Source: an uncultured bacterium (GTDB lineage Bacteria > Actinomycetota > Coriobacteriia > Coriobacteriales > Coriobacteriaceae). Taken from it: 63,866 nt of DNA. This document shows positions 1 to 8,655 of this stretch, one piece after another; within the stretch, counting starts at the first letter, position 1; every line of letters starts with the position of its first letter. Below the pieces are notes generated by a model that worked only from the letters and a program-made list of their open reading frames with translations, made no database searches and had not been told where the DNA came from. The translations under genes were made by a program, and so were the position numbers. The stretch lies in NCBI GenBank assembly GCA_905214425.1, contig CAJMLY010000010.1, positions 1 through 63,866 of the forward strand. Direction: 5' to 3'.

Positions 1-79
1 CGGAGGCGACGGCCGGGTCGGAAAGCTTCTTCTCGAGCTCCTCGTAGGCCTTGATAATCTTTTCGAGCTTGTCGCGCAT
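1..79 (-). CDS. prfA: Peptide chain release factor 1, N-terminal fragment
   Basis: The 5' end of a minus-strand gene that runs off the left edge of the window. It reads MRDKLEKIIKAYEELEKKL followed by SDPAVAS, the start of the N-terminal helical domain of class-I release factors. RF1 recognises UAA/UAG stop codons and releases the peptide. The ATG lies at 79-77, with a GGAG ribosome binding site about 8 bases upstream. Only 26 residues are visible, so the catalytic GGQ motif cannot be checked. RF2 (prfB) is the main alternative, but the Leu/Lys/Glu-rich start ending in SDP fits RF1 better. Confidence 0.7.
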   Translation of the reverse strand, partial: MRDKLEKIIKAYEELEKKLSDPAVAS

Positions 80-287
80 GGCGGGACTCCTTTATATGCG
101 TGAAGGTGAAAATCGGCAGAATTGATGGGGCGCGGGGCGCCGCTGCGGGGGTAAGCCCGGCTAGAACATGTCGATCTTCAGATACATGCGCATCCCTTCG
201 CGTATGGGGTACATAGTTGCGGTCTAACCCATACATGATAGCGTGCGCAGGCAAACCTGCATATAACCCGCACGGAATGAGCGGACG

Positions 288-343
288 TAGCCGTTGGGGA
301 CGTTCCTTTACGACTAGTCGTTTAAGAACGTCCCCAACGGCTA
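288..343. repeat. Intergenic inverted repeat with central palindrome
   Basis: Perfect 18-bp arms (288-305 and 326-343, core GGGGACGTTC/GAACGTCCCC) enclose a 12-base perfect palindrome ACGACTAGTCGT at 310-321. It lies between the M20 peptidase stop and the prfA start. No T-run follows, so it is not an ordinary terminator. The rest of 80-370 shows no gene. Confidence 0.8.
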
Positions 344-364
344 ACAAAGGGACAGTCCCTTTGT
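344..364. repeat. REP-like palindrome, copy A
   Basis: Ten-base arms ACAAAGGGAC/GTCCCTTTGT around one central base, just downstream of the M20 peptidase stop codon. One of seven related palindromes in this window (see 7093, 17311, 18860, 28271, 39139, 41631). Confidence 0.8.
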
Positions 365-370
365 CGGATT

Positions 371-1786
371 CTAGAGCGTGTGGAGCAGAGCGATGAAAAA
401 GCGAACGCCCTGGAGGTAGGCTCGGCGGGTGATGCGCTCGTTGGTGCCGTGGACGCCGCGGTCGCACTCGTCATCGTCGACTACGAAGGCCGAGAAGCGA
501 ATGCACTCAGGGCAAATGCGCTGGTAGTTGGCAGCGTCGGTCGCGCCAATCACGGTCGAGGGCACAATTGCCACTGACTCGAATGATCCGTTTTCCTCCA
601 TCCCCTTTGGATCACGGAAATAGCGGGCGGCGATGGAGCGAACCGCCTCGAGGCCGGAACCACCGATGCGCGGGGACGGCGAGGGTTCGGAACTGCCGGG
701 GCCCAGCTCGATCTCGACGCGGTCGGCGAGCCCCGCCTCGGCAACGGCGACGCGGCAGCGGGCCACGACATCGGCCACACTCGTGCCCTCGAGCATGCGG
801 AAATTGATATTGGCCCACATATCCTGCGGCATCACGTTAGCACCGGTGCTACCGCCCTCGATTTGGGTCGGTGCACAGGTGGTGGTCACGAGCGGATAGA
901 GCTTCTTGCTGGCGAGGCACTCGCACACGATGGCGTCCTTGTTGGAGGCGATCTCGTCGGCCGTGTAGAGCCCCAGCTCGACGAGCTGTGCGGCAAGCAG
1001 GTCCGTGACGCGCGTCGGCCATTCGATATCGCAGATTGCGGCGATGGCGCGGCTCAGCACCTCGAGCGAAGTGCCGCCGTAGGGGTTGGAAGAATGTCCA
1101 CCCACACTCTTTGTCTTGAGCACAATGTCGGCATAGCCCTTCTCCGCGAGGTCGGCGTGCATGAGCCAACCCTCGCCCGCGCTGTACTCGGCAGCCGGAA
1201 CGATGCGGTAGTCGCCCTCGTCGATCAGGTATTCAAGTTCAATACCGCGCTCCTCGAGCGCGCGGCCGATGGCGCCCGCGCCGTACTGCGTCGTCTCCTC
1301 GTCCTGGCCAAAGGCGAGCAGCAGGGTACGCTCGTGCTGCCAACCGTGTGCCAGCGCATACTCAACCGCCTCAAGAATGCCTGCGATTTGGCCCTTCATG
1401 TCGACAGCGCCGCGACCCCAAATGTAGGTGTCGTCCACGTGGCCACTAAAGGGGGCATGCGTCCAGTCAGCCTCGGTGCCGGGCACCACGGGAACCACGT
1501 CCATGTGGCCCATGAGCATGACGGGCTTGAGGGTAGGGTCGGAACCGCTAAGCGTCACCAGCAGCGAATGGTCGATAAGTTCGACCTCGCCCGCCGCAAA
1601 CACGCGCGGCCAGGCCAGCTGCATATAGGCGCGCAAGTCGTCAAACGGCTGCCAGTCCACCGCCTCGGCATCCATGCTCGAAATGGTCGGAAACGACAGC
1701 ACACGGCCCAAGCGCTCGCACGCGCCGGCCTCGTCTATATCGGCAAAATCGTCCTCATGCGCAAAGAAGCGCCAAACCTCGGCCAT
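371..1786 (-). CDS. M20 family metallopeptidase (carboxypeptidase-like)
   Basis: A 471-residue zinc-dependent exopeptidase/deacylase of the M20 (ArgE/DapE/CPS1/PM20D1) family. Visible metal-site motifs are GHMDVVPV (His94, Asp96), GRGAVDMKG (Asp129), the general-base pair DEE near Glu163-164, and a C-terminal VHGTNE histidine. The substrate is probably a di- or tripeptide or an N-acyl amino acid; the sequence does not say which. The start has a good site (AAAGGATGTC-ATG). It is the last gene after an amino-acid ABC uptake operon on the same strand, 72 bases downstream of the ATPase and separated from it by a terminator-like hairpin. It may therefore be partly co-expressed and process imported peptides or amino-acid conjugates. 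There is no signal peptide, so it is cytoplasmic. Confidence 0.88.
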   Translation of the reverse strand: MAEVWRFFAHEDDFADIDEAGACERLGRVLSFPTISSMDAEAVDWQPFDDLRAYMQLAWPRVFAAGEVELIDHSLLVTLSGSDPTLKPVMLMGHMDVVPVVPGTEADWTHAPFSGHVDDTYIWGRGAVDMKGQIAGILEAVEYALAHGWQHERTLLLAFGQDEETTQYGAGAIGRALEERGIELEYLIDEGDYRIVPAAEYSAGEGWLMHADLAEKGYADIVLKTKSVGGHSSNPYGGTSLEVLSRAIAAICDIEWPTRVTDLLAAQLVELGLYTADEIASNKDAIVCECLASKKLYPLVTTTCAPTQIEGGSTGANVMPQDMWANINFRMLEGTSVADVVARCRVAVAEAGLADRVEIELGPGSSEPSPSPRIGGSGLEAVRSIAARYFRDPKGMEENGSFESVAIVPSTVIGATDAANYQRICPECIRFSAFVVDDDECDRGVHGTNERITRRAYLQGVRFFIALLHTL

Positions 1787-1812
1787 GACATCCTTTCGAT
1801 TGTGACAACAAA

Positions 1813-1833
1813 GGCCGCCCCACGGGAGCGGCC
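1813..1833 (-). terminator. Hairpin terminator/attenuator between ABC ATPase and M20 gene
   Basis: On the minus strand a 9-bp GC-rich stem (GGCCGCTCC/GGGGCGGCC, loop CGT) is followed by the T-rich TTTGTTGT. It could terminate the ABC operon or reduce read-through into the peptidase. Confidence 0.6.
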
Positions 1834-1858
1834 CTGCAACGTAAGCGTTTGCGGTCGG

Positions 1859-2644
1859 TTATTTATCCTCGAGATAGCGAGAGAGGAACTCGCGGGTGCG
1901 CTGGTGCTTGGGGTTGCCGAAGAGCTCGGCCGGAGCGGCGTCCTCGAGCACCACGCCCTTGTCCATAAAGACCACGCGGTCGGACACCGTGCGGGCAAAG
2001 GCCATCTCGTGCGTGACGACGACCATGGTCATGCCGTCGGCCGCGAGCTTGCGCATGACCTCGAGCACCTCGCCCACGATCTCGGGATCGAGTGCCGAAG
2101 TCGGCTCGTCGAACAGCATGATCTGCGGATTCATACACAGAGCGCGGGCGATGGCCACGCGCTGCTTTTGGCCACCGGACAGGCGACCCACGGCGGCGTG
2201 CGCGAACTTTTCGAGCCCCACGCTCGTCAGATGCTCCATCGCGACCTTCTCGGCCTCGGCCTTGCTCATCTTTTTGAGCGTGACGGGCGCAAGCGTGCAG
2301 TTGTCGAGCACGTCCATGTTGTTGAACAGGTTAAAGCCCTGGAACACCATGCCGATGTCCTCGCGGAGTTTATTGATATTGCAGCGCTCGGCCGTAAGGT
2401 CCTGGCCGTGGAACCAGATGTGGCCCGCGTCCGGAGTCTCGAGCAGGTTGAGGCAGCGCAGGAAGGTCGACTTGCCCGAGCCCGAGGCGCCGATAATGGT
2501 GACAACCTCGCCGGGGTTAACGGACAGGTCGATGCCCTTGAGCACCTCGAGCGAGCCGAAGCTCTTGCGCAGGCCCTCGACGCGGATGAGCGGCTCATTG
2601 GTCTGTGCGGCGGCCGCAACGCCGGTAGTGGCGGTATCTGCCAT
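1859..2644 (-). CDS. Polar amino-acid ABC transporter, ATP-binding subunit
   Basis: A 261-residue ATPase of the GlnQ/ArtP/HisP class. Visible motifs are Walker A GASGSGKST, Q-loop VFQGFNLF, signature LSGGQKQR, Walker B IMLFDEPTSALD and the switch histidine in VVTHEM. It powers amino-acid import with the permease and lipoprotein encoded just upstream (22 bases from the permease stop). An in-frame upstream extension exists, but the start at 2644 has a GAGGAG site and avoids overlapping the permease. The GAGGAG is 7 bases from the ATG. The specific amino acid cannot be told from the sequence. Confidence 0.93.
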   Translation of the reverse strand: MADTATTGVAAAAQTNEPLIRVEGLRKSFGSLEVLKGIDLSVNPGEVVTIIGASGSGKSTFLRCLNLLETPDAGHIWFHGQDLTAERCNINKLREDIGMVFQGFNLFNNMDVLDNCTLAPVTLKKMSKAEAEKVAMEHLTSVGLEKFAHAAVGRLSGGQKQRVAIARALCMNPQIMLFDEPTSALDPEIVGEVLEVMRKLAADGMTMVVVTHEMAFARTVSDRVVFMDKGVVLEDAAPAELFGNPKHQRTREFLSRYLEDK

Positions 2645-2666
2645 GATGATTCTCCTCGTCTTGAGC

Positions 2667-3815
2667 CTAGTTGGAGCTGGGCAGCGTTGCCGGGGCCTCG
2701 GCGCCGAGCTTTTTGCCAAAGGCCTCGAGCAGGCGGCTCGCCACGAGCGTCAGGATCAGGTAGACCACGAGCGCCACGCAGTAGACCTCCATCTGGCGGT
2801 AGTACACGCCGGCGACGGTGGTGGTGGCGTACATGAGGTCAAACACGCCGATGACCGAAAGCACCGACGAATCCTTGATGTTGATGATGAGCTCGTTGGT
2901 GAGCGCCGGAATCGCGTTTTTAATGCCTTGGGGGAACACGACCTTGCGCATAGCCTGCCACTGCGACAGGCCCAGCGAGCGCGCCGCCTCGGCCTGACCG
3001 GGATCGATGGACTCGATGCCGCCGCGCAGGACTTCCATCATGTAGGCGGTAGAGTTGAGCGAGATGGTGACGAGGCCAGCGGTAAAGGTACTCCAGATCT
3101 GGTTGGCTTGGGCGGTCTCGAAGCCCATGCCGCGCAAAACGGTGAAGCCCGCGTAATAGATGAGCAGGCCCTGGACCATCATGGGCGTGCCGCGCACGAT
3201 GGTGGAGTAGACGGTCGCAAAGCCGCGGCCGATGCTCTTAAAGAAGCGCACCAGGTCGTTGTCTACGCGGTCGAAGGTCTGAATACGCAGGAACACAAAG
3301 AGCAGCGCCAGGAAGAATGCGATGACGGTGCCGAAGGTGGCAAGCGCGATGGTGATCTCGATGCCACGGATGAAGAAGTCGCCGCTCTTGTAGGTCATGT
3401 AGACCAAGCTCGACAAAAAGTCGCTGGGGTTGGAATCCGAGACAATACTCACCTGCACCAGGTCGATAAACGACATGACGCAACGGTCGATAAAGAAGAT
3501 CGCCGCGATGGCGACCACGACATAGCTGCCCAGGCGCGCGCCGCGACGGAAGCGCTCGGAAGCAAACGGCGACGCTTCGCGATAGTCGCTCCAGTGCATG
3601 AGTTTGGTGGCCAGCGCCGCCGCCGACACGACAATCCAGGCCCAAAGAATCGCCCAAAGGCAATCCTGGAAGATACCGGTGGGGGCCAAGAAGCTCAGCG
3701 GTGTGGGGTTGCGCTGGCTAAACGCCAGGCCGAGCGCCGCAATGACGCTCGTGCCCAGGTACACATAACGATGGTCGGCCTTGATAAAGGAGGCCAGACG
3801 ATTGATGGTTTTCAT
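2667..3815 (-). CDS. Polar amino-acid ABC transporter, permease subunit
   Basis: A 382-residue inner-membrane permease of the HisM/GlnP family. The C-terminal half carries the conserved cytoplasmic coupling loop EAARSLGLSQWQAMRKVVFPQ and the usual TM core. The N-terminal half adds extra membrane segments (around residues 20-75 and 90-125) and a periplasmic stretch, making it longer than a typical 220-residue GlnP. It lies 9 bases downstream of the binding-protein gene and 22 bases upstream of the ATPase, an obvious operon. With only one permease gene present, the channel is presumably a homodimer. Confidence 0.92.
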   Translation of the reverse strand: MKTINRLASFIKADHRYVYLGTSVIAALGLAFSQRNPTPLSFLAPTGIFQDCLWAILWAWIVVSAAALATKLMHWSDYREASPFASERFRRGARLGSYVVVAIAAIFFIDRCVMSFIDLVQVSIVSDSNPSDFLSSLVYMTYKSGDFFIRGIEITIALATFGTVIAFFLALLFVFLRIQTFDRVDNDLVRFFKSIGRGFATVYSTIVRGTPMMVQGLLIYYAGFTVLRGMGFETAQANQIWSTFTAGLVTISLNSTAYMMEVLRGGIESIDPGQAEAARSLGLSQWQAMRKVVFPQGIKNAIPALTNELIINIKDSSVLSVIGVFDLMYATTTVAGVYYRQMEVYCVALVVYLILTLVASRLLEAFGKKLGAEAPATLPSSN

Positions 3816-3824
3816 GCTGCCTCC

Positions 3825-4751
3825 CTATGCCGGCTGACGATCGAGGCACGCGTCCCACATTTGGTCGCGCTCCTCTTGGCTAATGCCCTTGAGTGTCTTG
3901 TCGATGAGCTTAAGCAGTTTGTCCGAGCCCTTGCGGCAACCGACATTTGCCGTGACCTCCTGCTTAAAGCCCTCGCCCTCGGCAAAGTGGATGGGGACGA
4001 TACCGGGATTTTGGGCCATATAGCCCTTTTCGTTCTCCGTGTTGTAGGTCACGGCGTCGCACGTGCCCTGCAGCAGATTCGAGAACACCGTGGGGACCGA
4101 ATCGACCGGGTTCTTGTGCACAACGCCCGGAATCTCGTCGATGACGGTATCGAGCATGGTGTCCTTTTGGCCGAGCACCGTGGCACCGCTGAAGTCGCTG
4201 AGCTTGGTCGCGTTTTGGTAGGGCGAGCCCTCTTTTACGAACAGGCCAAAGTAGCCGATAAAGTACGGGTCGGAAAAACCGACGGACTCCTCGCGCTCGG
4301 GCGTGGCGCTCATGCCGGCGATGATGAGGTCAATCTGGCCGTTGTTGAGCGAGTCGATAAGGCCCGAGAAGCTCTGCTTGACGGCAACGGGCTCGCCGCC
4401 GAGAGCCTTGCAGACGATCTTGGCGATCTGCACGTCGTAGCCATCGGCATAGGCGCCCTGCACGTTGTCGATGGGGATCGTGAACTCGCTGGCCTCGGAA
4501 ACCTGCCAGTTGTACGGGGCGTAGGCCGCCTCCATGCCGATGCGGATCTTATCCTTGCCGATAACGGAATCGGACAGGTCATCGCGACCGCCGCCCGTCG
4601 TGGGCTGAACTACTTCCAGCGTGGAGGGACGCTGGCAGCCGGCAAGTGCGCCGGCGACGACAGAAGCGCTCGCAGCGAGAGCGCTACCCAAAAAGATGCG
4701 ACGGCTGCACACCGGCTGTGGATGCGCGTCGCGTTGATGGGGAGAATGCAT
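3825..4751 (-). CDS. Amino-acid ABC transporter substrate-binding lipoprotein
   Basis: A 308-residue family-3 extracellular solute-binding protein. The N-terminus SRRIFLGSALAAS...GALAGC has a twin-arginine-like start and a lipobox (ALAGC), so it should be a membrane-tethered lipoprotein. The SBP_bac_3 core is seen in IGMEAAYAPYNW, LIDSLNNGQIDLIIAGMS and FVKEGSPY. The ATG at 4751 is chosen over longer in-frame starts because an AGGGAAGG site lies just upstream and the signal sequence then has normal length. It is the first gene of the uptake operon. Confidence 0.92.
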   Translation of the reverse strand: MHSPHQRDAHPQPVCSRRIFLGSALAASASVVAGALAGCQRPSTLEVVQPTTGGGRDDLSDSVIGKDKIRIGMEAAYAPYNWQVSEASEFTIPIDNVQGAYADGYDVQIAKIVCKALGGEPVAVKQSFSGLIDSLNNGQIDLIIAGMSATPEREESVGFSDPYFIGYFGLFVKEGSPYQNATKLSDFSGATVLGQKDTMLDTVIDEIPGVVHKNPVDSVPTVFSNLLQGTCDAVTYNTENEKGYMAQNPGIVPIHFAEGEGFKQEVTANVGCRKGSDKLLKLIDKTLKGISQEERDQMWDACLDRQPA

Positions 4752-4869
4752 AATCTGCCTTCCCTGTTGAATCGTATGCTGACGACTTAACAGGATATAC
4801 GCCAGCGACCAGCAGCGCAGCACAAGCTCGAAAAATTAATAGACACACGGTAGTCATTGGGAACGTCGA

Positions 4870-5080
4870 TGTTTTGGCAATGCCAGCGAGCGCCGCCCAG
4901 AGCGAACAAGTTGGCATGAAAAAGGCAGGGCATAGACCTTCTGGTCATGCCGTGCCTTTTGAATGGCAAATTGTCGCTCTGGGTGGCGCGCAGCGTCGAC
5001 CGGCCCGCCGTTCGTCAGAACGGCGGAACCTAAGGGCGCAGCGTCGACCGGTCCGCCGTTCGCTAGAACGGCGGAACCTC
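4870..5080. repeat. Structured element family II, copy 1 (with duplicated 3' hairpin)
   Basis: Fills the 4752-5079 gap. The outer stem 4891-4905/4974-4988 (arm core CCCAGAGCGA/TCGCTCTGGG) encloses a hairpin with arms AAAAGGCA/TGCCTTTT (4920-4927/4953-4960), which itself encloses GGCAT-a-GACC-TTCT-GGTC-ATGCC. A conserved linker GCGCAGCGTCGA and the hairpin CCGCCGTTC/GAACGGCGG follow. Linker and hairpin are tandemly duplicated (about 4987-5030 and 5036-5078). The last hairpin abuts the epimerase stop codon. The same fold with different stems occurs at 20250 and 59161. Strand of function is unknown. Confidence 0.75.
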
Positions 5081-5973
5081 TAGAGCAAGGTGACGCTAAA
5101 GCTGCGGACGTCTGTCTCGCCCGGCGCCAGCGCAATGGTGTTGACCTTGTGCTCAAAGACGTCGTCCTCGGTGTCCATGGTGGTGTGGCCGGTCCAAGGC
5201 TCAAGCGCCACAAACGGGGCGTCGTTGGCGGCAGACCACACGCCAATGTACTTAAAGCCCTCAAAGTCGATCTTGACGCCGTGGCCCGACTTGCGACCGC
5301 GCAGCGTGAGCGTGGAGCCCGGGGTATCGGTGAACATGATGGCGTCGTTATCGAAGCTACGGTGCGTGATGGGCAGCACGTCAGAGTTATCGGGGGCCTT
5401 GTAGCTACCCTCAAACGTCATGAGGCCATCGGGCGTGATGATGGGGGCCTCGTTGGTCCAAGCCTCGGTAAACGCCAGCTCGTAATCCTCGAATGCCTCG
5501 TCCTCGGCACCGGGGGCGGGCACGTTAAATGCAGGGTGGCCGCCCACCGAGAACGGCAGGTCCACGTCGCCGGTGTTCGTAACGGCAAAGGTCTGCGTGA
5601 GCGTGGCGTCGCCGGTTAGGGCATAGGTCATGCTGAGCTTAAAGTGGAAGGGGAAAGCCTTGAGCGACTCGGGCGTGTCGGTGATCTCGTAGGTGACGGA
5701 CGAGCCGTCCTCGGAGACCTCGACCAGCTTGTGCTCGACGATGCGCGCGAGTCCGTGGCGCGGCATCTCGCAGGTACCGGCCGCAGACGTCGCAGTGTTG
5801 TTGCGCAGCGAGCCCACGATGGGGAACAGAATGGGCGCGTGCTTGCCCCAAAAGGCCGGGTCGCCCTGCCACAGATACTCGTTGCCGTTGAGGGCAAGGC
5901 TCGTGAGCTGGGCACCCATGGAATCGATGGCCGCGGTGAGGCCGCCGCGCTTGATGGTAGTGACGGTGGACAT
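5080..5973 (-). CDS. Aldose 1-epimerase family protein (LacX-like)
   Basis: A 297-residue galactose-mutarotase-fold protein. Family features visible are the N-terminal GAQLTSLALNGNEYLWQGDP, the PILFPIVGSLRNN segment, MPRHGLAR with the likely catalytic histidine, VGGHPAFN, and the C-terminal LEPWTGH. Such proteins interconvert alpha and beta anomers of sugars or sugar phosphates; the exact sugar is not determinable. The start at 5973 has GGAGGAAG upstream, better than the longer frame-open start. It appears monocistronic. Its 3' end coincides with the terminal hairpin of the family II element, which may serve as its transcription end. Confidence 0.85.
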   Translation of the reverse strand: MSTVTTIKRGGLTAAIDSMGAQLTSLALNGNEYLWQGDPAFWGKHAPILFPIVGSLRNNTATSAAGTCEMPRHGLARIVEHKLVEVSEDGSSVTYEITDTPESLKAFPFHFKLSMTYALTGDATLTQTFAVTNTGDVDLPFSVGGHPAFNVPAPGAEDEAFEDYELAFTEAWTNEAPIITPDGLMTFEGSYKAPDNSDVLPITHRSFDNDAIMFTDTPGSTLTLRGRKSGHGVKIDFEGFKYIGVWSAANDAPFVALEPWTGHTTMDTEDDVFEHKVNTIALAPGETDVRSFSVTLL

Positions 5974-6052
5974 GCTACTTCCTCCAAAAATAAACAACAG
6001 TATCGAGGGCTATTGTCCCACTCTTGGCGGCGGGGTTGAGCGTCAGGCGCAG

Positions 6053-6922
6053 TTATTGAGCAATAGCGTAAAGGTCAAACCCGCCCTGCGGCGTGCTATC
6101 GACCGTATCGGGCGCCCGTGAATTAAAACTCACCGGAACCATGCGCTTTGAGGCGCGGTAACGCGTGCCGTCGGTGGCGACGGGCGGCTCATCAACCGTG
6201 AGCTCGTAGTCGCCGGGCTTGAGCTCGATACCGTCACCTTCGGAATTGACGTATTGATACTCGTCGATTGCTTGTCCCCTGAGCGTGCGGCCCACGATAT
6301 GGACGAGCATTTGGCTATCGCCGCGCGCGGTATCCCACGTCGCGCCGTCCTTAACCTCGACCGACACATGCACCGAGCGCGTGCGGCTGAGCGATTGCTC
6401 GACGGACATCTCGACCTTGGCGGCGTCTTTGCGCTGTTGTTCAACATGACTCCAGACGTTTCCAATTGCCGAGCAAGCGATGACGCCGGCCATGAAGGCG
6501 ATGAGGATGGGGCCGAGTGGTGAGCGGCGGGCCGCGTCTTCCTCGCGAGCCAGGTTGGGGCGATGCGTGGGGGCGGGCGCCTGGGCACCCTGCGCGGGCA
6601 CGTCGAGTATGCTGAAGGATGCCGTGCTGCCGGGGTCGATGTTATGGCGCGGCTGCGGGGTCTTGGCCGGCGAGATGGACATGTCCGCCGGCTCACCGAG
6701 TGTGGCCGTGGCATCGGCCTTAGCCTCATCGGCCTCGGCTTGGGCCCAAGTCTGCTCAAAGGTCAGGGGCTCGGCGGCATCGGAGGCGGCTTCAGGCTCG
6801 ACAGCGGTATCGTTGCCGGTCTCGTCCTCGTCGCTCGACACGTCACGCGGCGCGGGCTCGTCCCACTCCTCGTCCGGAGCCTCGCCCTCGCTATACCACC
6901 ATTCAAAGTTATCGATATCCAT
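6053..6922 (-). CDS. Unknown membrane-anchored protein with acidic N-terminus
   Basis: A 289-residue protein not recognised as a known family. Residues 1-80 are strongly acidic and low-complexity (Glu/Asp/Ala), probably disordered and cytoplasmic. One transmembrane helix is clear at about 137-157 (LGPILIAFMAGVIACSAIGN). The C-terminal 130 residues (outside if the helix is an N-in anchor) look beta-rich, with VHVSVEVKDGATWDTARGDSQMLVHIVG and a repeated PPV/ELTV style. It may be a small extracellular beta-domain of a single-pass protein. The start has an AAGGGGCG site. No functional clue comes from its neighbours. Confidence 0.6.
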   Translation of the reverse strand: MDIDNFEWWYSEGEAPDEEWDEPAPRDVSSDEDETGNDTAVEPEAASDAAEPLTFEQTWAQAEADEAKADATATLGEPADMSISPAKTPQPRHNIDPGSTASFSILDVPAQGAQAPAPTHRPNLAREEDAARRSPLGPILIAFMAGVIACSAIGNVWSHVEQQRKDAAKVEMSVEQSLSRTRSVHVSVEVKDGATWDTARGDSQMLVHIVGRTLRGQAIDEYQYVNSEGDGIELKPGDYELTVDEPPVATDGTRYRASKRMVPVSFNSRAPDTVDSTPQGGFDLYAIAQ

Positions 6923-7007
6923 ACGGGGCGCCCCTTAAGCCTCGCAAATTAACACTTGCTAGCCTTATACCCCCAGATGGCGCGGGAGCTCGCCGGCACA
7001 GATAGGA

Positions 7008-7072
7008 AAACCATCACAACATTCGACGCTTTTCCTCGTTTTCGAGATTTTCATCGAATGTTGTGACGGTTT
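7008..7072. repeat. Intergenic inverted repeat upstream of MFS gene
   Basis: Arms at 7008-7025 and 7055-7072 (core CATCACAACATTCG/CGAATGTTGTGACG) pair over 18 bp with one mismatch around a 29-base loop. It lies between a divergent unknown gene and the MFS gene. Its reach into the putative longer MFS reading frame argues against that longer start. Confidence 0.75.
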
Positions 7073-7092
7073 GGGCGACTGGCTGGCAGAGC

Positions 7093-7125
7093 AATGTGAC
7101 AAAGGGACTGCCCATTCGTCACATT
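7093..7125. repeat. REP-like palindrome, copy B (decayed)
   Basis: Outer arms AATGTGAC/GTCACATT (7093-7100/7118-7125) with a core AAAGGGACTGCCCATTC in which the right half has drifted from the consensus CCCTTT. Upstream of the MFS gene. Confidence 0.7.
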
Positions 7126-7182
7126 CTGTTAGAGTTGCAGGGATTGAATCCCGCTTATTCATGCGACATTGGAGTGACAACC

Positions 7183-8412
7183 TTGACCGCCGCAACCACG
7201 CCTAAAAGTAAGTCAACCGCCGCCGCGCTCTCCCCCGCGCGCACCAAGCTCTGCCTGGCGCTGCTCGTGCTGTTGGGATTCTCGCTCGGCTGCTCCGAGT
7301 TCGTGGTCATCGGCATCGAAAGCGACTTGGCAACGGAACTCGGCGTATCACTTGCCACTGCGGGCCAGCTCATCAGCGTGTTCGCACTCGTCTACGCTAT
7401 CGCCACGCCGGTGCTCGCGCTCAGCACGGGGCGATTCCGCCGCTACCAGCTGCTCGTGTGCTACAGCATCGTTTTTGTGCTCGGCAACCTGGTCATGGCG
7501 TTGGCGCCCAACTTCCAGGTACTGTTTATCTCGCGCATTGTCCTGGGCTCTGTCTCGGGCGCACTGCTCGCCGTGGGCGTGACGTACATCCCCGAGCTGC
7601 TGTCCCCGCAGCAAACTTCGCTTGCCATCTCGGTGGTATATGGTGCGTTTTCCGTGGCAATGGTCTTTGTCACTTCGATTGGCAAGTTCGTGGCCGACAC
7701 GCTCGACTGGCACGTGGCCATGTACGGCACGCTGACCTTTGCCGTTCTGATCTGCGGAGCGCTCGTGGCGTTTATGCCGCGCGCTGGGCAAACCGACGAG
7801 CCTGCCACCTTTCGCGAGCAGGCGGGTCTGCTGCGCGAGCCGAGCATCATCACCGGCATGCTCATCTTTTTGTTTGGCGTAGGCTCGGTCTATGTGTTCT
7901 ACGGCTACGTGACGCCTTATCTTGAGCAGGTGCTGGGTATGGGCACCGTTCAGGCGAGCACCACGCTTATGGCCTACGGCGTGTTCTGCCTGATCTCGAA
8001 CATCCTGGGCGGATGGATCGATGCACGCTTTGGCATGAAGGCGCTGCTTGTGACGTTTGTGCTGCAGGCTGCAGCGTTACTCGGGCTGTTTGCTGTGGGC
8101 GGCACCATGCCGCTCGCGCTGGTCTTTGTTTTTAGCTTGGCGCTGCTCATGTACCTGTTCTCGGTGTCGTGCATCACGCACTTTATGGACGTGGCGCGCA
8201 GCCGCCATCCCAAGTCGATGGTACTCGCAAGTTCGGTTGAGCCCATGGCGTTCAACGTCGGCATCTCGTTTGGCACCGCGGTGGGCGGAGCCGTGGTAAG
8301 CAGCATTGGCATTGCGTACGTGGGTGCCGTGGGCGCCGCGTTCTCGCTTGTGGCCTGGGCGCTTACGCTGGTGACGATTAAGCTGGCACGTTGGGAGCGC
8401 CGCCGCGGGTAG
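7183..8412 (+). CDS. MFS exporter (DHA1, AraJ/sugar- or drug-efflux-like)
   Basis: A major facilitator of 409 residues starting at a TTG with GGAG 8 bases upstream. The open frame extends back to 7063, but that would translate a REP palindrome and an inverted repeat, so the TTG is preferred. Twelve hydrophobic segments are apparent. SEFVVIGIESDLATELGVSLATAGQLISVFALVYAI is the typical helix-1/2 region of the AraJ/YdhP/PbuE-type DHA1 family, and the motif A position holds STGRFRR. It probably exports sugars, nucleosides or drugs by proton antiport. No adjacent regulator is present. Confidence 0.82.
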   Translation: MTAATTPKSKSTAAALSPARTKLCLALLVLLGFSLGCSEFVVIGIESDLATELGVSLATAGQLISVFALVYAIATPVLALSTGRFRRYQLLVCYSIVFVLGNLVMALAPNFQVLFISRIVLGSVSGALLAVGVTYIPELLSPQQTSLAISVVYGAFSVAMVFVTSIGKFVADTLDWHVAMYGTLTFAVLICGALVAFMPRAGQTDEPATFREQAGLLREPSIITGMLIFLFGVGSVYVFYGYVTPYLEQVLGMGTVQASTTLMAYGVFCLISNILGGWIDARFGMKALLVTFVLQAAALLGLFAVGGTMPLALVFVFSLALLMYLFSVSCITHFMDVARSRHPKSMVLASSVEPMAFNVGISFGTAVGGAVVSSIGIAYVGAVGAAFSLVAWALTLVTIKLARWERRRG

Positions 8413-8564
8413 CGCAATTGCAGCCAAAAGACGCAGCACCGCCCACCATCTTTTGACCGCCTGGCGTTCGCTCCTGCAGCCATGCAACACGTCATCTGCC
8501 GCCCAAGTCAGCATCTTTCCCGGCGCTATTTAACCACGCAAAACGCATCCTGTTAAGATTGTCG

Positions 8565-8595
8565 CTATCGTTTTTCGCAATCTGAAAATCGATAG
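8565..8595 (+). promoter_or_regulatory. Possible RpiR-type operator upstream of GH4 gene
   Basis: Inverted repeat CTATCG (8565-8570) / CGATAG (8590-8595) enclosing TTTT...AAAA. A direct partial repeat nearby reads CGCAATCTGAAAAT and CGTAGTCTGAAATG. It lies 60-90 bases before the GH4 start, where a sugar-phosphate-responsive regulator could act. Position and symmetry are the only evidence. Confidence 0.35.
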
Positions 8596-8655
8596 AATCG
8601 CAGGTAAAGCTTTCGTAGTCTGAAATGGTCAATCCACACGAAAGGGGTTTACCAC

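Noticed and set aside
863..4790. Long plus-strand open frames opposite the M20/ABC operon
   Set aside because: They run antisense to well-recognised genes, are rich in Arg/His/Ala typical of shadow frames in GC-rich DNA, and have no family resemblance. The same applies to antisense frames at 8743-9993, 14671-15849, 20925-22337, 27351-28313 and 59897-61219.
7063..7182. Upstream GTG start for the MFS protein
   Set aside because: It would translate part of an inverted repeat and a decayed REP palindrome; the TTG at 7183 has a well-placed GGAG.
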